Assembly: GCF_014696355.1 (NCBI RefSeq)
Contig: NZ_JACJQA010000028.1
Span: forward strand, 186,001-250,000
DNA from: Pseudanabaena sp. FACHB-1998
GTDB lineage: Bacteria; Cyanobacteriota; Cyanobacteriia; Pseudanabaenales; Pseudanabaenaceae
Direction of reading: 5' to 3'
Length of the DNA: 64,000 nucleotides
Below, in pieces: positions 16,854-26,685 of the stretch (the first letter of the stretch is position 1; every line of letters starts with the position of its first letter). The notes beneath the pieces were generated by a model. It searched no databases. It was not told the origin of the DNA and saw only the letters and a program-made list of their open reading frames with translations. Position numbers and translations under genes: made by a program.

Positions 16854-18305
16854 ATGTTTAACAATTTGAAACTCAGGGGCAAAATGCTCGTTGGCTATTC
16901 TGTGCCAGTAGCTTTAATCACAGGGCTGGCGATCGGCGTATACACCACTTCGCAAACTGTGGGTAAGAACTTTGAACACGCATTGGTGGCTACCGATCGC
17001 GCTAGAGTTTCCGACGCCTTGGAATTAAGGGTTTCGCAGATTGCTCGCCAATCACGGGGCTATGCCCTCACCACAGACAAGGAGTTATTGAATCGCTATG
17101 AAGGTGGCGTAAAGACTTTGAATGAAGTCCAAGCAAAGGCTTTGGCATTGGTCAAAGATGCGATACCTGAACAAAAGGAACGCATGACTAAGATGGTGGC
17201 TTTTAGTGAGCAGTATGAAAAAATTACTCGCAGTCAGGTTGATGCGGCTAGAGTCGGCAACCGTAAAGTGGTTTTGGATACTGTAGAACAGGGCGCAGAA
17301 CTCCTGAAATCTTTTGAGGCGGTGATGAAGGAGTTTGACGGTCGCCAAGCTGAGGTGGTTAAGGAAGCAGAAGCCACCACTAAGAATGCTTTGGGGTTAT
17401 TGGTTACGATGTCAGTACTTGGTGCTATGGCTTCTCTAGTGATTGCTTTGGTGGTTGCTTTTGTGATTTCTTCAGCGATCGCCAATACCCTCAATCAATC
17501 TGCCAGTGAGATCGCTAGTTCTTCGGCACAGATTGCCAGCGCCGTCGAAGAGCAGGAGCGCACCGTCTCGCAACAGGCAAGCTCGGTCAATGAAACCTCA
17601 ACCACGATGGGCGAACTTGGCACATCTTCGCGCCAATCCTCAGAACAAGCGGAAGTCTCAGCATCTGGCGCACGCCATGCCCTCTCGCTCACCGAAAGCG
17701 GCACAAAAGCAGTCCGTCAAACCCTTGATGAGATGACTACCCTTAAGGATAAAGTCGGCGCGATCGCGGAACAAATTTTGCGACTCAGTGAGCAAACTAA
17801 TCAGATCGGTAATATTTCGGGACTTGTGGGCGACTTGGCAAATCAAACTAATATGCTGGCTCTGAATGCTGCTGTAGAAGCCGCCCGTGCTGGCGATCAT
17901 GGTAAAGGCTTTGCGGTAGTTGCGGAAGAGATTCGTAAACTCGCCGATCAAAGCAAGAAGTCTGCTGAAAAAATCAACACCCTTGTTTCCGACATTCAAA
18001 CGGCGATTAACTCAACCGTGATGGTTACCGATGAAGGTAATAAGACCGTCAACGAAGGTCTATCCCTCGCTCGCAGCATGGCTGAAGCATTCACAGGCGT
18101 CTCGGATTCTATTAATAACGTCTTTATCAGCAGTCAACAGATTTCGCTAAATGCCAAACAACAGGCAGTGGCAATCAATCAAGTTGTGGAAGCGATGAAT
18201 GCGATTAACCTTGGCGCAAGGGAAACCGCTTCGGGCGTATCGCAGATCAAGGTCAGCACCCATCAACTTAATGCGGCGGCGCAGAAGTTACAGGCAGTGG
18301 TGTAG
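16854..18305 (+). CDS. Methyl-accepting chemotaxis protein without HAMP domain
   Basis: A 483-residue receptor. One membrane helix is near 10-30, a helical ligand or sensor segment about 31-180 (4HB-like), and a second helix about 182-207. The signalling domain starts almost at once, without a recognisable HAMP module. The hairpin tip reads [20 protein letters not shown] followed by [18 protein letters not shown], the conserved CheA/CheW contact. Candidate methylation glutamates occur in the flanking coiled coil (SAVEEQERT). Cyanobacterial PilJ/PixJ receptors are usually larger; this one has no GAF photosensor. The ligand is unknown. Confidence 0.93.
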   Translation: MFNNLKLRGKMLVGYSVPVALITGLAIGVYTTSQTVGKNFEHALVATDRARVSDALELRVSQIARQSRGYALTTDKELLNRYEGGVKTLNEVQAKALALVKDAIPEQKERMTKMVAFSEQYEKITRSQVDAARVGNRKVVLDTVEQGAELLKSFEAVMKEFDGRQAEVVKEAEATTKNALGLLVTMSVLGAMASLVIALVVAFVISSAIANTLNQSASEIASSSAQIASAVEEQERTVSQQASSVNETSTTMGELGTSSRQSSEQAEVSASGARHALSLTESGTKAVRQTLDEMTTLKDKVGAIAEQILRLSEQTNQIGNISGLVGDLANQTNMLALNAAVEAARAGDHGKGFAVVAEEIRKLADQSKKSAEKINTLVSDIQTAINSTVMVTDEGNKTVNEGLSLARSMAEAFTGVSDSINNVFISSQQISLNAKQQAVAINQVVEAMNAINLGARETASGVSQIKVSTHQLNAAAQKLQAVV

Positions 18306-18406
18306 ACCCTCACCCCTAGCCCCTCTCCCTTAATGGGAGAGGGGGACTAGAAAGTTGATGGCTCCCCTTCTCCCCTAGTGGGAGAAGGGGCTGGGGGATG
18401 AGGGGC
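18306..18406. repeat. G/C-rich nested inverted repeat inside the chemotaxis operon
   Basis: Two hairpins, CCCTCTCCCTTAATGGGAGAGGG at about 18321-18343 and CCCCTTCTCCC...GGGAGAAGGGG at about 18364-18390, are enclosed by ACCCTCACCCCTAGCCCC and GGGGCTGGGGGATGAGGGG. This type of repeat is widespread in cyanobacterial genomes. Here it separates the receptor from CheA and may reduce or tune downstream expression. Confidence 0.85.
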
Positions 18407-18430
18407 AAGTATTAATAAGGAGTGCCTATT

Positions 18431-21010
18431 ATGTATATCCAAGATGAAGAACTGAGAAATGTCTTTAAGATCGCTAGTGAAGAACATATTCAGAAGTTAG
18501 AAGAAGACTTTCTATTTCTCGAAAAAAATCCACAGGATAAGGCGCATTTAGAGGAAGCATTGCGAGAAGCGCATACCCTTAAGGGTGATGCGCGGATGTT
18601 GGGCATTTCAGGCGTGGAGACGCTCACTCACCAAGTTGAGGATCTACTCGGAGCCGCGAAACGGGGAGAGTTAGAAATATCGGGCAAAATGCTCGATCGC
18701 CTGTATTTAGGACTAGATGCGATCAGGCAGTTGGTGCATGAGGCGATCACTGATGAGGAAGCGCGAATTAGTATTTTTGAAGTGCTGGCGCAGTTAATGG
18801 GAGCTGAGGTGCAGGAGGCGGAGCCGAGCAAGGAAAACGATCTTTTTAACGATCCCTTTGAAGATACTAGGGATGTGATGATGAATACGCCGCCTGTGGT
18901 CGAAAATTTATCATCATTGCCAAATAATATTGCGCCTAGCCCTGAACTGGTGAGCCTCAATAGTGTGAATGGGAATGGTCAAAAACTTAATGGCAATGGT
19001 CATCAAAATAATGGCAATAAAGGCGTAGCGATCGCACCTTTGTCCGAAAGTTCTACCAACGCCAAAACTAACCCCACCATCCCTGCGGCTCCTCCCCTAA
19101 ATCCTAGTCCTCAAGTCACCCAATCAGCGCGATCGCCTGAAAGTGCAACCCATCCTGATCTGCGATCGGCTAATGGCAATGTTAATAGTACTAATGTCAT
19201 TAACAACAATTTAACCGCCACCTTTAGCGAAACCGATAAATATCGCATTGATACAATTCGCGTTGATCCTCAGAAGCTCGATGCCTTGATGACCCAAGTT
19301 GGTGAGTTAACCGTTACCAAAATTCGCATCTCCCAAAGACTTACGGAAATTGAAGAAATTATTAGCCTCTGGGAAGAATGGAGCCGCGATACCTTTGTCA
19401 GCCGCCTTGCTCTCGAAAAAAATGGCAAAGCTCTATCTGATATTTCTCTGGGTAAAGAAGGCGATCGCCATAGCCCTAAAAACAGCAACTTCCACCGCCG
19501 CCTCGAAGAAAGACTCGATCGCCTTGGGAATCAACTCAACCATCTCCGCCGCAATACTTACGAAGACACGGCGCGACTCGACTCGATCGCAGGGGATCTC
19601 AAGGAAGGTATTCGCACTCTTAGACTATTGCCTCTTGCCACCGTCTTTAATCTATTTCCGCGCATGGTGCGCGATCTGGCACGACAACAAGCCAAAGAGG
19701 TCGAGCTAATCATCGAAGGCGGCGACACCTCCGCCGATAAGCATATTCTTGAAGAGATCAAAGATCCTTTGATGCACCTGATCCGCAATGCGATCGATCA
19801 TGGTATCGAGTTACCTTCCGAGCGCGAAAAAGCTGGCAAGCCCAGAGTTGCCACGATCCGCCTCAAGGGTTTGCAAAATGCCCGTAGCGTGATCATCGAA
19901 ATCAGTGACGATGGCAGAGGGCTGAACATAGACCAGATCCGCCAAGCTGCTATCCAGCGCGGTATTTGTCGTGAAGAAGAACTAGCATCAATGTCGGAAG
20001 CACAAATTCACAATTTAGTCTTCACTTCGGGCTTTTCCACCCGCCTTGCGGTTACCCAAATGTCTGGGCGCGGCGTGGGCTTGGATGTAGTTCGCACCAA
20101 TATCGAACGACTCAAGGGCGATGTTTGGGTAGAATCTAGCGCTGGGCAGGGTTGTCAGTTCCGTATGCAGATTGACACCACCCTCGCCACTACCCATGTC
20201 CTGATTGCCGCCGTCAAAGATACGCCCTATGCCCTCCCTGTGGAATTTGTGCAAACTACGCGCCTGATTCCCCGTCAAGATATTTTTTCCATCGAAGGCA
20301 GTCACACGATTACGATCGATGAGCATCCAGTATCCGTGGCTTGGCTGTCGGACTTACTGGAATTAGATATCAGCGATCGCAACTTTAACCACAAGTCCTT
20401 GCCCTGCATCATCCTCAAAATCGGAGTCGAAAGATTAGGCTTAATTGTTGATGCTTTACTCGATGAGCAAGATGTCGTCATGAAGCAACAAAGCAAACTC
20501 CTCAAAAGGATTCGTAACGTCAGTGGCGCGACTATTTTAGGCACAGGCGAAGTCTGCATGGTACTCAACCCATCGGACTTATTAAAATCGGCGCGGAAAC
20601 GTGCAGGATTTGTCTCAACGAGTAAACTGTTAGAATCTGTACAACGCAAGAAAATAGTCTTAATGGTCGAAGATTCGATAACAGTCCGCACCCAAGTCAA
20701 ACGCATTTTCGAAAATGCGGGTTATGAAGTCATTGCCGCCGTTGACGGTTTAGATGGCTATGAAAAACTTCGCACCAAATCCGTTGATGCCGTAGTTTCT
20801 GACATTCAAATGCCGCACCTTGATGGGCTAGAACTCACCGCCCGCATCCGTCAGCACAAAGAATATACCGATCTGCCCGTAATTTTAGTTACATCCCTCG
20901 CTTCCGAAGAGGACAAACGCCGAGGTGTAGAGGTGGGAGCCAATGCCTATATCGTCAAGAGTGCCTTTGATCAAAATGTGCTTCTAGAGACATTAGGGAG
21001 GCTGATCTAA
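18431..21010 (+). CDS. cheA: Chemotaxis histidine kinase CheA with C-terminal CheY receiver
   Basis: An 859-residue hybrid kinase. Order: HPt domain (1-110, phosphoacceptor His48 in EAHTLKGDARM), a low-complexity Asn/Ser/Pro linker (about 140-270), dimerisation helices (about 280-400), HATPase (about 410-590; RNAIDHGIE, DDGRGL, GRGVGLDVV), CheW-like domain (about 595-725), and a receiver (about 735-857; MVEDSITVR, VVSDIQMPHLDGLEL). I use ATG at 18431 because AAGGAG is eight bases upstream; an in-frame GTG at 18422 overlaps it. CheB starts at the next base after the stop. Confidence 0.95.
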   Translation: MYIQDEELRNVFKIASEEHIQKLEEDFLFLEKNPQDKAHLEEALREAHTLKGDARMLGISGVETLTHQVEDLLGAAKRGELEISGKMLDRLYLGLDAIRQLVHEAITDEEARISIFEVLAQLMGAEVQEAEPSKENDLFNDPFEDTRDVMMNTPPVVENLSSLPNNIAPSPELVSLNSVNGNGQKLNGNGHQNNGNKGVAIAPLSESSTNAKTNPTIPAAPPLNPSPQVTQSARSPESATHPDLRSANGNVNSTNVINNNLTATFSETDKYRIDTIRVDPQKLDALMTQVGELTVTKIRISQRLTEIEEIISLWEEWSRDTFVSRLALEKNGKALSDISLGKEGDRHSPKNSNFHRRLEERLDRLGNQLNHLRRNTYEDTARLDSIAGDLKEGIRTLRLLPLATVFNLFPRMVRDLARQQAKEVELIIEGGDTSADKHILEEIKDPLMHLIRNAIDHGIELPSEREKAGKPRVATIRLKGLQNARSVIIEISDDGRGLNIDQIRQAAIQRGICREEELASMSEAQIHNLVFTSGFSTRLAVTQMSGRGVGLDVVRTNIERLKGDVWVESSAGQGCQFRMQIDTTLATTHVLIAAVKDTPYALPVEFVQTTRLIPRQDIFSIEGSHTITIDEHPVSVAWLSDLLELDISDRNFNHKSLPCIILKIGVERLGLIVDALLDEQDVVMKQQSKLLKRIRNVSGATILGTGEVCMVLNPSDLLKSARKRAGFVSTSKLLESVQRKKIVLMVEDSITVRTQVKRIFENAGYEVIAAVDGLDGYEKLRTKSVDAVVSDIQMPHLDGLELTARIRQHKEYTDLPVILVTSLASEEDKRRGVEVGANAYIVKSAFDQNVLLETLGRLI

Positions 21011-22108
21011 ATGCCTAAGTCACCGATCCGCGTATTACTGGTTGACGATTCCCACATTGCCCTAGAGATTTTGCAACGGATTCTCTCCCAAGCTCCTGAT
21101 ATCTTAGTAGTAGGCTGTGCCAAAGATGGCATCGAAGCCTTAGCCCTCTTGCCTCAAGTCAATCCTGATGTGATCTGCACCGATTATCATATGCCGCGAA
21201 TGAACGGCTTGCAGCTTACGGAATTGGTAATGATGAAATATCCGCGCCCAATTTTAGTAATTAGCATTTCCGTACAAACTGAAGATGCGCGAACCATTTT
21301 TAAAATGCTGGAATCGGGTGCTGTCGATGTCTTCCCCAAACCCCCCAGTGGCTTGTTTGAAGATTACAAAAAAATCCAACAGGACTTAATCGAACGGATT
21401 CGGGTTTTGTCAGGGGTTTCGGTATTCACACGCACTAAGCGCAATACCTTACTATCTCTCGAAAAACAAACCTACAAAGAACCCGCCCCACCACCAGTAT
21501 TTTTTGCGATCGCCCCTGACACCCAGATTGTCACCATTGGCGCATCCACAGGTGGTCCCCAAGCCTTACAAACTTTATTAACCCAAATCCCTGTGGGATT
21601 TCCTGCGCCCATTGTCTGTGTGCAGCACATTAGTCGCGGCTTTTTAATGGGATTAATCGATTGGCTCGGCTCCCTTTGCCATTTGCCCGTCAAAATTGCT
21701 GTCCAAGGCACGATGCCCGAAGCTGGCACGATTTACTTCGCGCCAGAGGATCGCCAACTCGAATTTGACGATCGCGGCAGATTTTTCTACACGGCAGCTT
21801 TTCCTGTGGATGGACATTGCCCATCAGTGACAGTTACTTTTCAGGCGGCGGCGAAGAGTTATGGGGCGCGAAGTATTGGCATTTTGCTAACAGGAATGGG
21901 ACGCGATGGCGCAACGGGCTTAATGGCAATTCGCAAAGCTGGCGGCGTGACGATCGCCCAAAACGAAGCCACCAGTATTGTGTTTGGAATGCCACAGGTA
22001 GCGATCGAAATCGGAGCTGCCCAAAATATTCTCGCAATCCAAGAAATTGCCCCCTTTGTGATGAATCACATCCTCACCACCCAAACCAGTTCTGCATCGT
22101 CATGGTAA
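21011..22108 (+). CDS. cheB: Protein-glutamate methylesterase CheB
   Basis: A 365-residue response regulator esterase. The receiver spans 1-125 (LLVDDS, Asp58 in VICTDYHMPRMNGLQL) and the methylesterase domain about 165-355. Catalytic triad motifs are Ser in IGASTGGPQALQ, His in VCVQHISRGF and Asp in LTGMGRDGATGL. It removes methyl groups from receptor glutamates and gives adaptation. The ATG abuts the CheA stop, and its end overlaps the start of CheR, so the three are translationally coupled. Confidence 0.96.
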   Translation: MPKSPIRVLLVDDSHIALEILQRILSQAPDILVVGCAKDGIEALALLPQVNPDVICTDYHMPRMNGLQLTELVMMKYPRPILVISISVQTEDARTIFKMLESGAVDVFPKPPSGLFEDYKKIQQDLIERIRVLSGVSVFTRTKRNTLLSLEKQTYKEPAPPPVFFAIAPDTQIVTIGASTGGPQALQTLLTQIPVGFPAPIVCVQHISRGFLMGLIDWLGSLCHLPVKIAVQGTMPEAGTIYFAPEDRQLEFDDRGRFFYTAAFPVDGHCPSVTVTFQAAAKSYGARSIGILLTGMGRDGATGLMAIRKAGGVTIAQNEATSIVFGMPQVAIEIGAAQNILAIQEIAPFVMNHILTTQTSSASSW

Positions 22109-23745
22109 CTATTCCTCAAGCGGTTTTAGATAAATTAAAAGCAGCGATCGCAGAGCGATTTGGAATTTATATTCGTCCCCAAGATGATGCTCCCTTTTGC
22201 AAAAAAATTCATGGAAGAGTGCAGGAATTAAGGCTCTCCACCTACGAATCCTACTGCGACCTCCTCAACAGTGCCTCCGATATGAGTCACTCAGAATGGC
22301 GCGAACTCGTTCGTCAAATCACGATCTCTGAAACCTATTTCATGCGCGATAAAGGGCATATCAATTTATTGCAAAACAATATATTGCCTGAGATTATTAA
22401 GGCGCAGCAAAATACGAAAACCCTGCGTATTTGGAGTGCGGGTTGCTCAACAGGAGAAGAAGCCTATTCCATCGCAATTTTATTGCAGGAACTAATTCCT
22501 GATCCTCAGAATTGGAAATTAAAGATTGTCGGGACTGACCTCAATCCTGAAGTAATTCAAAAAGCAAAGCAGGCTATATATAGCGATTGGTCATTGCGGA
22601 GCCTTACGCCTAAGCAAAAAAGTCTTTATTTCACACAGCAAGGAAGTCTGTGGCGGCTCCACGAAAATCTTTGCAAAATGGCAGTCTTCTATTCCAATAA
22701 CTTAGTAGATGAAGATTTTAGTCGGTCATCTTCCGAATTTTCCAACTTCGATTTGATTTTATGCCGCAATGTCTTTATTTACTTTGAGCCGCAGGCTATT
22801 AAAAAAGTTTTACATCGCTTTCAACTAGCTCTCAAAAATAATTGCTACTTGATTACAGGTCACATGGAACTGCATGGACAAAATCTTGATGGATTTAAGG
22901 TGAATGTGTTTCCCGATGCAGTGGTTTATCAAAAATGCGATCGCCCTAATGCTTATACTACCGAATCCTATGGCAGTCCTGATTTCCGTAATTATCCAAC
23001 TTCTCCAGCTAGTAATTCCTATCCATCAGCCAATACTTCTTTCAATCAGAAAACAGATTATATAAGTCATTTATCCTACACTCCAAGTTCTCCTAAATCG
23101 AATAGTTCTGAAAATCCATTAGCTTCTCCAGATCCCCTTAGTTCTACTTGGGAATCCTATCGCCATGCTTCCAATAACTATGCCGATAGTATCAATAAAC
23201 AAGAAACAAATCTCCATCCCACAGAAATTAAGACCGATTGGGATCGTCTAGCCGCCGCCGAGGTTGCCATCAGTCGCGCTGCCTACCGCGAAGCTTTGCG
23301 CTACATCGAGCAAATCCAAGAAAAACGCTTACATACTCTAAAAATCCATCAACTGAGCGCTCTAATTTATGCGAATTTAGGAGAACTCAAGTCCGCTTAT
23401 CAAAATTGTGAAGAGATCATCAAACTAGATCCCAATTCCCCCAAGACCTATTACCTGATGGCGCATATTGCCGATGAAATGGGCAAATACGATGATGTGA
23501 AGCAACTTTTAAAAAAGGCGATCTATCTCGATCTATATTTTGTGGCGGCTTATCTGGCTCTTGGTGATATCTATGGTCGTGAAAGCGATCGCGATCGCGC
23601 TCTTAAAATGTATCGCTCAACTATCGATATTTTAAAAGCATTACCAAGCGATCGCCTTGTGGAAGAGACTGACCTCACCCCTAATGAGTTGATCCCTCAA
23701 GTGGAAGAAAGAATGCGTTGGATTGGCGTGGGCTTTTCTCTTTAA
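22102..23745 (+). CDS. cheR: Chemotaxis methyltransferase CheR with C-terminal TPR domain
   Basis: A 547-residue protein. The CheR N-terminal helical domain is about 1-80, followed by the SAM-dependent methyltransferase (about 85-275) with TISETYFMRD, IWSAGCSTGEEAYSIAILL and LILCRNVFIYF. A Ser/Asn-rich linker (about 285-380) leads to tetratricopeptide repeats (about 385-510). CheR-TPR fusions are known in other bacteria and may tether the enzyme to arrays. I chose the ATG at 22102, which overlaps the CheB stop as ATGGTAA; the longer upstream frame only overlaps CheB. Confidence 0.94.
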   Translation: MVTIPQAVLDKLKAAIAERFGIYIRPQDDAPFCKKIHGRVQELRLSTYESYCDLLNSASDMSHSEWRELVRQITISETYFMRDKGHINLLQNNILPEIIKAQQNTKTLRIWSAGCSTGEEAYSIAILLQELIPDPQNWKLKIVGTDLNPEVIQKAKQAIYSDWSLRSLTPKQKSLYFTQQGSLWRLHENLCKMAVFYSNNLVDEDFSRSSSEFSNFDLILCRNVFIYFEPQAIKKVLHRFQLALKNNCYLITGHMELHGQNLDGFKVNVFPDAVVYQKCDRPNAYTTESYGSPDFRNYPTSPASNSYPSANTSFNQKTDYISHLSYTPSSPKSNSSENPLASPDPLSSTWESYRHASNNYADSINKQETNLHPTEIKTDWDRLAAAEVAISRAAYREALRYIEQIQEKRLHTLKIHQLSALIYANLGELKSAYQNCEEIIKLDPNSPKTYYLMAHIADEMGKYDDVKQLLKKAIYLDLYFVAAYLALGDIYGRESDRDRALKMYRSTIDILKALPSDRLVEETDLTPNELIPQVEERMRWIGVGFSL

Positions 23746-23760
23746 AAAACAAAATCCCCG

Positions 23761-23795
23761 CAAAGAATGGTGGCGCTTTGCGCCACCATTCTTTG
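23761..23795. terminator. Hairpin between convergent cheR and rsgA
   Basis: Perfect arms CAAAGAATGGTGGCG surround CTTTG. Its position between two convergent stop codons fits a shared bidirectional terminator. The tip again is GCGCTTTGCGC. Confidence 0.65.
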
Positions 23796-23823
23796 ATCTT
23801 CACTCACTTGGCGACAGCTTTAT

Positions 23824-24894
23824 TTACTCGTAATCTTCATCTAGATTTTGATGCTCACTGCGGCGAGACTCTCGACGATAACGTTTTTTGAGTAATCTGG
23901 GTTCCTGCTGCTTACCATCACTAGCATCCTTCATTTTAATAGCCGAATCTGCATTAGTCGTATTCTTTAGCTTTTGTTGATAGGCGATCGCCTCATCTAA
24001 ATAAGCAAGATAATGCTCGTAACGCTCCCAATCACCCCGCACCACACAATTAGGCTCATCGCGACGATGTAAGCAATTATTAAAATGACAGACATTACCT
24101 AACGCAAATCTTTGTCTGGCTTCAGGAAAGCAACTCGCCAATTCCTGCGGCGTAACAGTTAGATTTGGTTGCATAAAGCCGGGGGTATCCGCTAAATAGC
24201 CCCCCGCAGGCAGAGCAAATAATTCCACATGGCGGGTGGTATGTCGTCCATGTCCCAATCTTTGGGAGACTTCGCCAACTCTTACTCGTAGGTTAGGGAC
24301 GAGTAAATTAATCAGGCTGGATTTGCCTACTCCTGAAAGCCCCGCCACAACAGTTACGCCTGTTTGCAGATGTTGTGCAAGTTGTTCGATCCCTTCATGG
24401 GTATAGGTACTAATGGCAACGGGTGGATATCCCCATGAGTCGAGGCGATCGCCCCACTCTTGCCATACCGCGTCAGAAACTAAATCCCGCTTGTTTAAGC
24501 AAAGTAAAACTTCCACCTCCGTGCTTTCGGCTTTCACCAAAAAACGGCTCAGTTGATGGGGATCGAGGCTCGGTTCGGCTAAGGAAAAAACTAAGAGGAT
24601 GCGATCGACATTGGCGACCGTGGGACGATCTAATAAATTGCGTCGAGGTGACACCTCCGATATGGCTCCCCGTCCTCCCTGCCAATCGGGTTCCTCAATG
24701 GTGACGCGATCGCCAACACAAATTTGTTGACCAATTTTTTTTAGTCTGGCTCGTCGAGTACAGAGTAGCTCACAGATATTGTGGCTTGAACTTTGTCCAA
24801 ATTCATCAAGTAGATCTAAAGAGAAAATCTGATCTAACATGACTCGATAAAAATTAGCTTGTACAGCCAAGACAGTGCCTGTTAAAGCCAACAT
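23824..24894 (-). CDS. rsgA: Ribosome biogenesis GTPase RsgA
   Basis: A 356-residue circularly permuted GTPase that helps 30S maturation. An OB-fold is at about 1-85. The G motifs appear in permuted order: NKRDL (G4) near 133, GLSGVGKSSLINLL (G1) near 185, DTPGF (G3) near 238. The C-terminal zinc region has CHFNNCLHRRDEPNC. A charged tail (RRESRRSEHQNLDEDYE) ends the protein. The tusA-like gene precedes it by 13 bases, indicating one operon. Confidence 0.96.
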   Translation of the reverse strand: MLALTGTVLAVQANFYRVMLDQIFSLDLLDEFGQSSSHNICELLCTRRARLKKIGQQICVGDRVTIEEPDWQGGRGAISEVSPRRNLLDRPTVANVDRILLVFSLAEPSLDPHQLSRFLVKAESTEVEVLLCLNKRDLVSDAVWQEWGDRLDSWGYPPVAISTYTHEGIEQLAQHLQTGVTVVAGLSGVGKSSLINLLVPNLRVRVGEVSQRLGHGRHTTRHVELFALPAGGYLADTPGFMQPNLTVTPQELASCFPEARQRFALGNVCHFNNCLHRRDEPNCVVRGDWERYEHYLAYLDEAIAYQQKLKNTTNADSAIKMKDASDGKQQEPRLLKKRYRRESRRSEHQNLDEDYE

Positions 24895-24907
24895 AGTTCT
24901 CGGTACA

Positions 24908-25144
24908 TCATGCTGCCTTTTGAACTGTCAATGCAAAAAAGCGATCGCGTTCTTCAATGCCCTTCACCTGATGACCATCAGAAATAAGGCTATTGGGTAC
25001 TTGCTCAATCGGCTCACCAGCATCTAGCAAAACTTCTAGCAATTGCCCAGCTTCTAGTTTTTCTAAATGCAATTTTGCCCTCACAAAGCTCAAGGGGCAG
25101 GGAACACCGCGTAAATCAATTGATTTGTCTGCCTGAATACACAT
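24908..25144 (-). CDS. TusA/SirA-family sulfurtransferase-like protein
   Basis: A 78-residue protein with the family motif DLRGVPCPLSFVRAK; the Cys of the CPxP-like motif (CPLS here) would carry sulfane sulfur. TusA relays sulfur for tRNA thiolation or molybdopterin synthesis, but the role of this cyanobacterial version is not established to my knowledge. It lies between dnaJ and rsgA on the same strand, an arrangement I recall as common in cyanobacteria. The last Pro of the usual CPxP is Ser. Confidence 0.88.
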   Translation of the reverse strand: MCIQADKSIDLRGVPCPLSFVRAKLHLEKLEAGQLLEVLLDAGEPIEQVPNSLISDGHQVKGIEERDRFFALTVQKAA

Positions 25145-25203
25145 ACATACTTCCTACTTGTTAGCTCATTATAGCGATAAGGGCTTCGCCGTAAAATAAT
25201 ACC

Positions 25204-25236
25204 AAAAGTAAAAATGGCGTTACCATTTTTACTTTT
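25204..25236. repeat. Hairpin AAAGTAAAAATGG between tusA-like gene and dnaJ
   Basis: Arms AAAAGTAAAAATGG and CCATTTTTACTTTT surround CGTTA. It is the first of four consecutive hairpins in the 280-base gap between dnaJ and the tusA-like gene. Confidence 0.8.
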
Positions 25237-25345
25237 ATAGCAAAGCAAGAGTTAGCCAGTACAAACCAAAACCCAAAAAGTGAGTTGCAGCGCTTCGCGC
25301 TGCAACTCGCTTCTTGGGTTTTATGTCCGAAGCAAAGCTTATGTA
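25236..25345. repeat. Dispersed element family A, copy 2
   Basis: It shares the start TATAGCAAAGCAAGAGTTAG, the middle CCAGTACAAACCAAAACCC and the hairpin with copies at 6241 and 52022. The hairpin stem has compensated differences (AGTGAGTTGCAGCGC against GCGCTGCAACTCGCT), which suggests that stem pairing matters or that palindromes are corrected by conversion. Confidence 0.9.
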
Positions 25346-25421
25346 GTAGTGTGCGACGAAGGCACGCACCACTACTTTTTAAAAGAGAATGGCGGCGCTT
25401 TGCATCGCCATTCTCTTTTGC
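25341..25421. repeat. Two further hairpins downstream of dnaJ
   Basis: The first has arms GTAGTAGTGTGCG and CGCACCACTAC around ACGAAGGCA. The second, AAAAGAGAATGGCGGCG...ATCGCCATTCTCTTTT, lies just after the dnaJ stop and can act as its terminator on the minus strand. Confidence 0.75.
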
Positions 25422-25426
25422 TGATA

Positions 25427-26554
25427 TTACTTTTGATTACCAAATATACCGCCTAAAATATCGCCAATCCCACCTTTAGAGGCATTGCCAAGCTGCTTTT
25501 CTTTGAGCTTTTCTAATACTTCCCGCTCTTCAGTGCCAATCTTCGTAGGAATATCGATTTTGATCTTAATTAAATGATCGCCACGGGCTACGGGATTACC
25601 TAGCTTAGGAACGCCTAGTCCTTCTAGGGTCAGCACAGTATCAGGTTGTGTACCTGCGGGAATAGTAAGCGGCTTCTTGCCATCAACGGTATTAATGGCA
25701 ATCTTATCGCCAAGGATCGCTTGCAAGTAGCTGATCCTAATTTCCGACAAAATATTGATGCCTTCGCGCTCGAACTCATTGTCAGCTTGGACAAATAAGT
25801 AAACGTAAAGATCACCAGAAGGGCCCCCACGTTGACCCGCATCACCTTCATTGGAAACGCGCAATCTTGTACCACTGTCTACACCTGCGGGAATGGTGAT
25901 TTTCAGTTTCTTGGTAACTTGGTTTAATCCTAAGCCATTGCAGCTTTCGCATTTGTCCTCAATGGTCTGCCCCGTCCCATTACAGGTAGGACAGGTGGAA
26001 ACTTGAGTAAAGCTACCAAAGGGGGTGCGGGTAGCCCGACGCACCTGACCAGTACCGCTACAAGTGCCACAGGTGCGAGGACGTGTTCCGGGTTTTGCGC
26101 CAGAACCGCTACAAGTGCCACAGGTTTCAAGGTGGGAAATCTTGATTTGTTTTTCGCCGCCAAATACTGCTTCGCGAAATTCGAGTTTTAGATCGAAGCG
26201 AAGATCTTCGCCACGGGTGGGTCCACTGCGGCGGCGTGCTTGTTGCTGCCCCGTGTTAGAAAAGCCACTAAAGAAGCTCTCAAAGATATCAGCAAATCCG
26301 CCCATATCCCCCATATCAGGTGCGCCACCGCCTCCCGATACACCAGCTTCACCAAACCGATCGTACCGCGCACGGGTTTCTGGCTCAGAGAGTACCTCGT
26401 AAGCACGGTTAATTTCTTTAAATCGTTCATCCGCCCCTGCTTCTTTATTGACATCGGGGTGATATTTTCGAGCTAAACGTCGATATGCTCGTTTGATTTC
26501 CTCTTTGTCAGTATTGCGTTCGACTCCAAGGATTTCGTAATAATCACGCGCCAT
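25427..26554 (-). CDS. dnaJ: Chaperone DnaJ (type I)
   Basis: A 375-residue co-chaperone with all type I domains. The J domain is 1-70 ([13 protein letters not shown]), followed by a Gly/Phe-rich region (about 70-125; [19 protein letters not shown]). The zinc-binding domain has four CxxCxGxG-type repeats ([32 protein letters not shown]), and the client-binding C-terminal domains follow. It stimulates DnaK ATPase. No CIRCE operator is visible upstream. The tusA-like gene and rsgA lie downstream on the same strand, but the hairpin cluster separates them. Confidence 0.97.
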   Translation of the reverse strand: MARDYYEILGVERNTDKEEIKRAYRRLARKYHPDVNKEAGADERFKEINRAYEVLSEPETRARYDRFGEAGVSGGGGAPDMGDMGGFADIFESFFSGFSNTGQQQARRRSGPTRGEDLRFDLKLEFREAVFGGEKQIKISHLETCGTCSGSGAKPGTRPRTCGTCSGTGQVRRATRTPFGSFTQVSTCPTCNGTGQTIEDKCESCNGLGLNQVTKKLKITIPAGVDSGTRLRVSNEGDAGQRGGPSGDLYVYLFVQADNEFEREGINILSEIRISYLQAILGDKIAINTVDGKKPLTIPAGTQPDTVLTLEGLGVPKLGNPVARGDHLIKIKIDIPTKIGTEEREVLEKLKEKQLGNASKGGIGDILGGIFGNQK

Positions 26555-26685
26555 AGGGGGTTTCTCTGTCGCCTAAAGGATTCATGGACAATTGTTCTAG
26601 TTTAACCTAGCACTTATCGTTTACTTATGGATATTAACTAAGGGTACGTTTTACCGCACATCCTTACAATGCTGGGTGCTTTTCT

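Noticed and set aside
21817-22101. Extended N-terminus for CheR
   Set aside because: It lies entirely inside cheB in another frame; the ATG at 22102 gives the standard CheR start.
25285-25479. 64-codon open frame downstream of dnaJ
   Set aside because: It is built from the hairpin repeats and runs into the end of dnaJ on the other strand.
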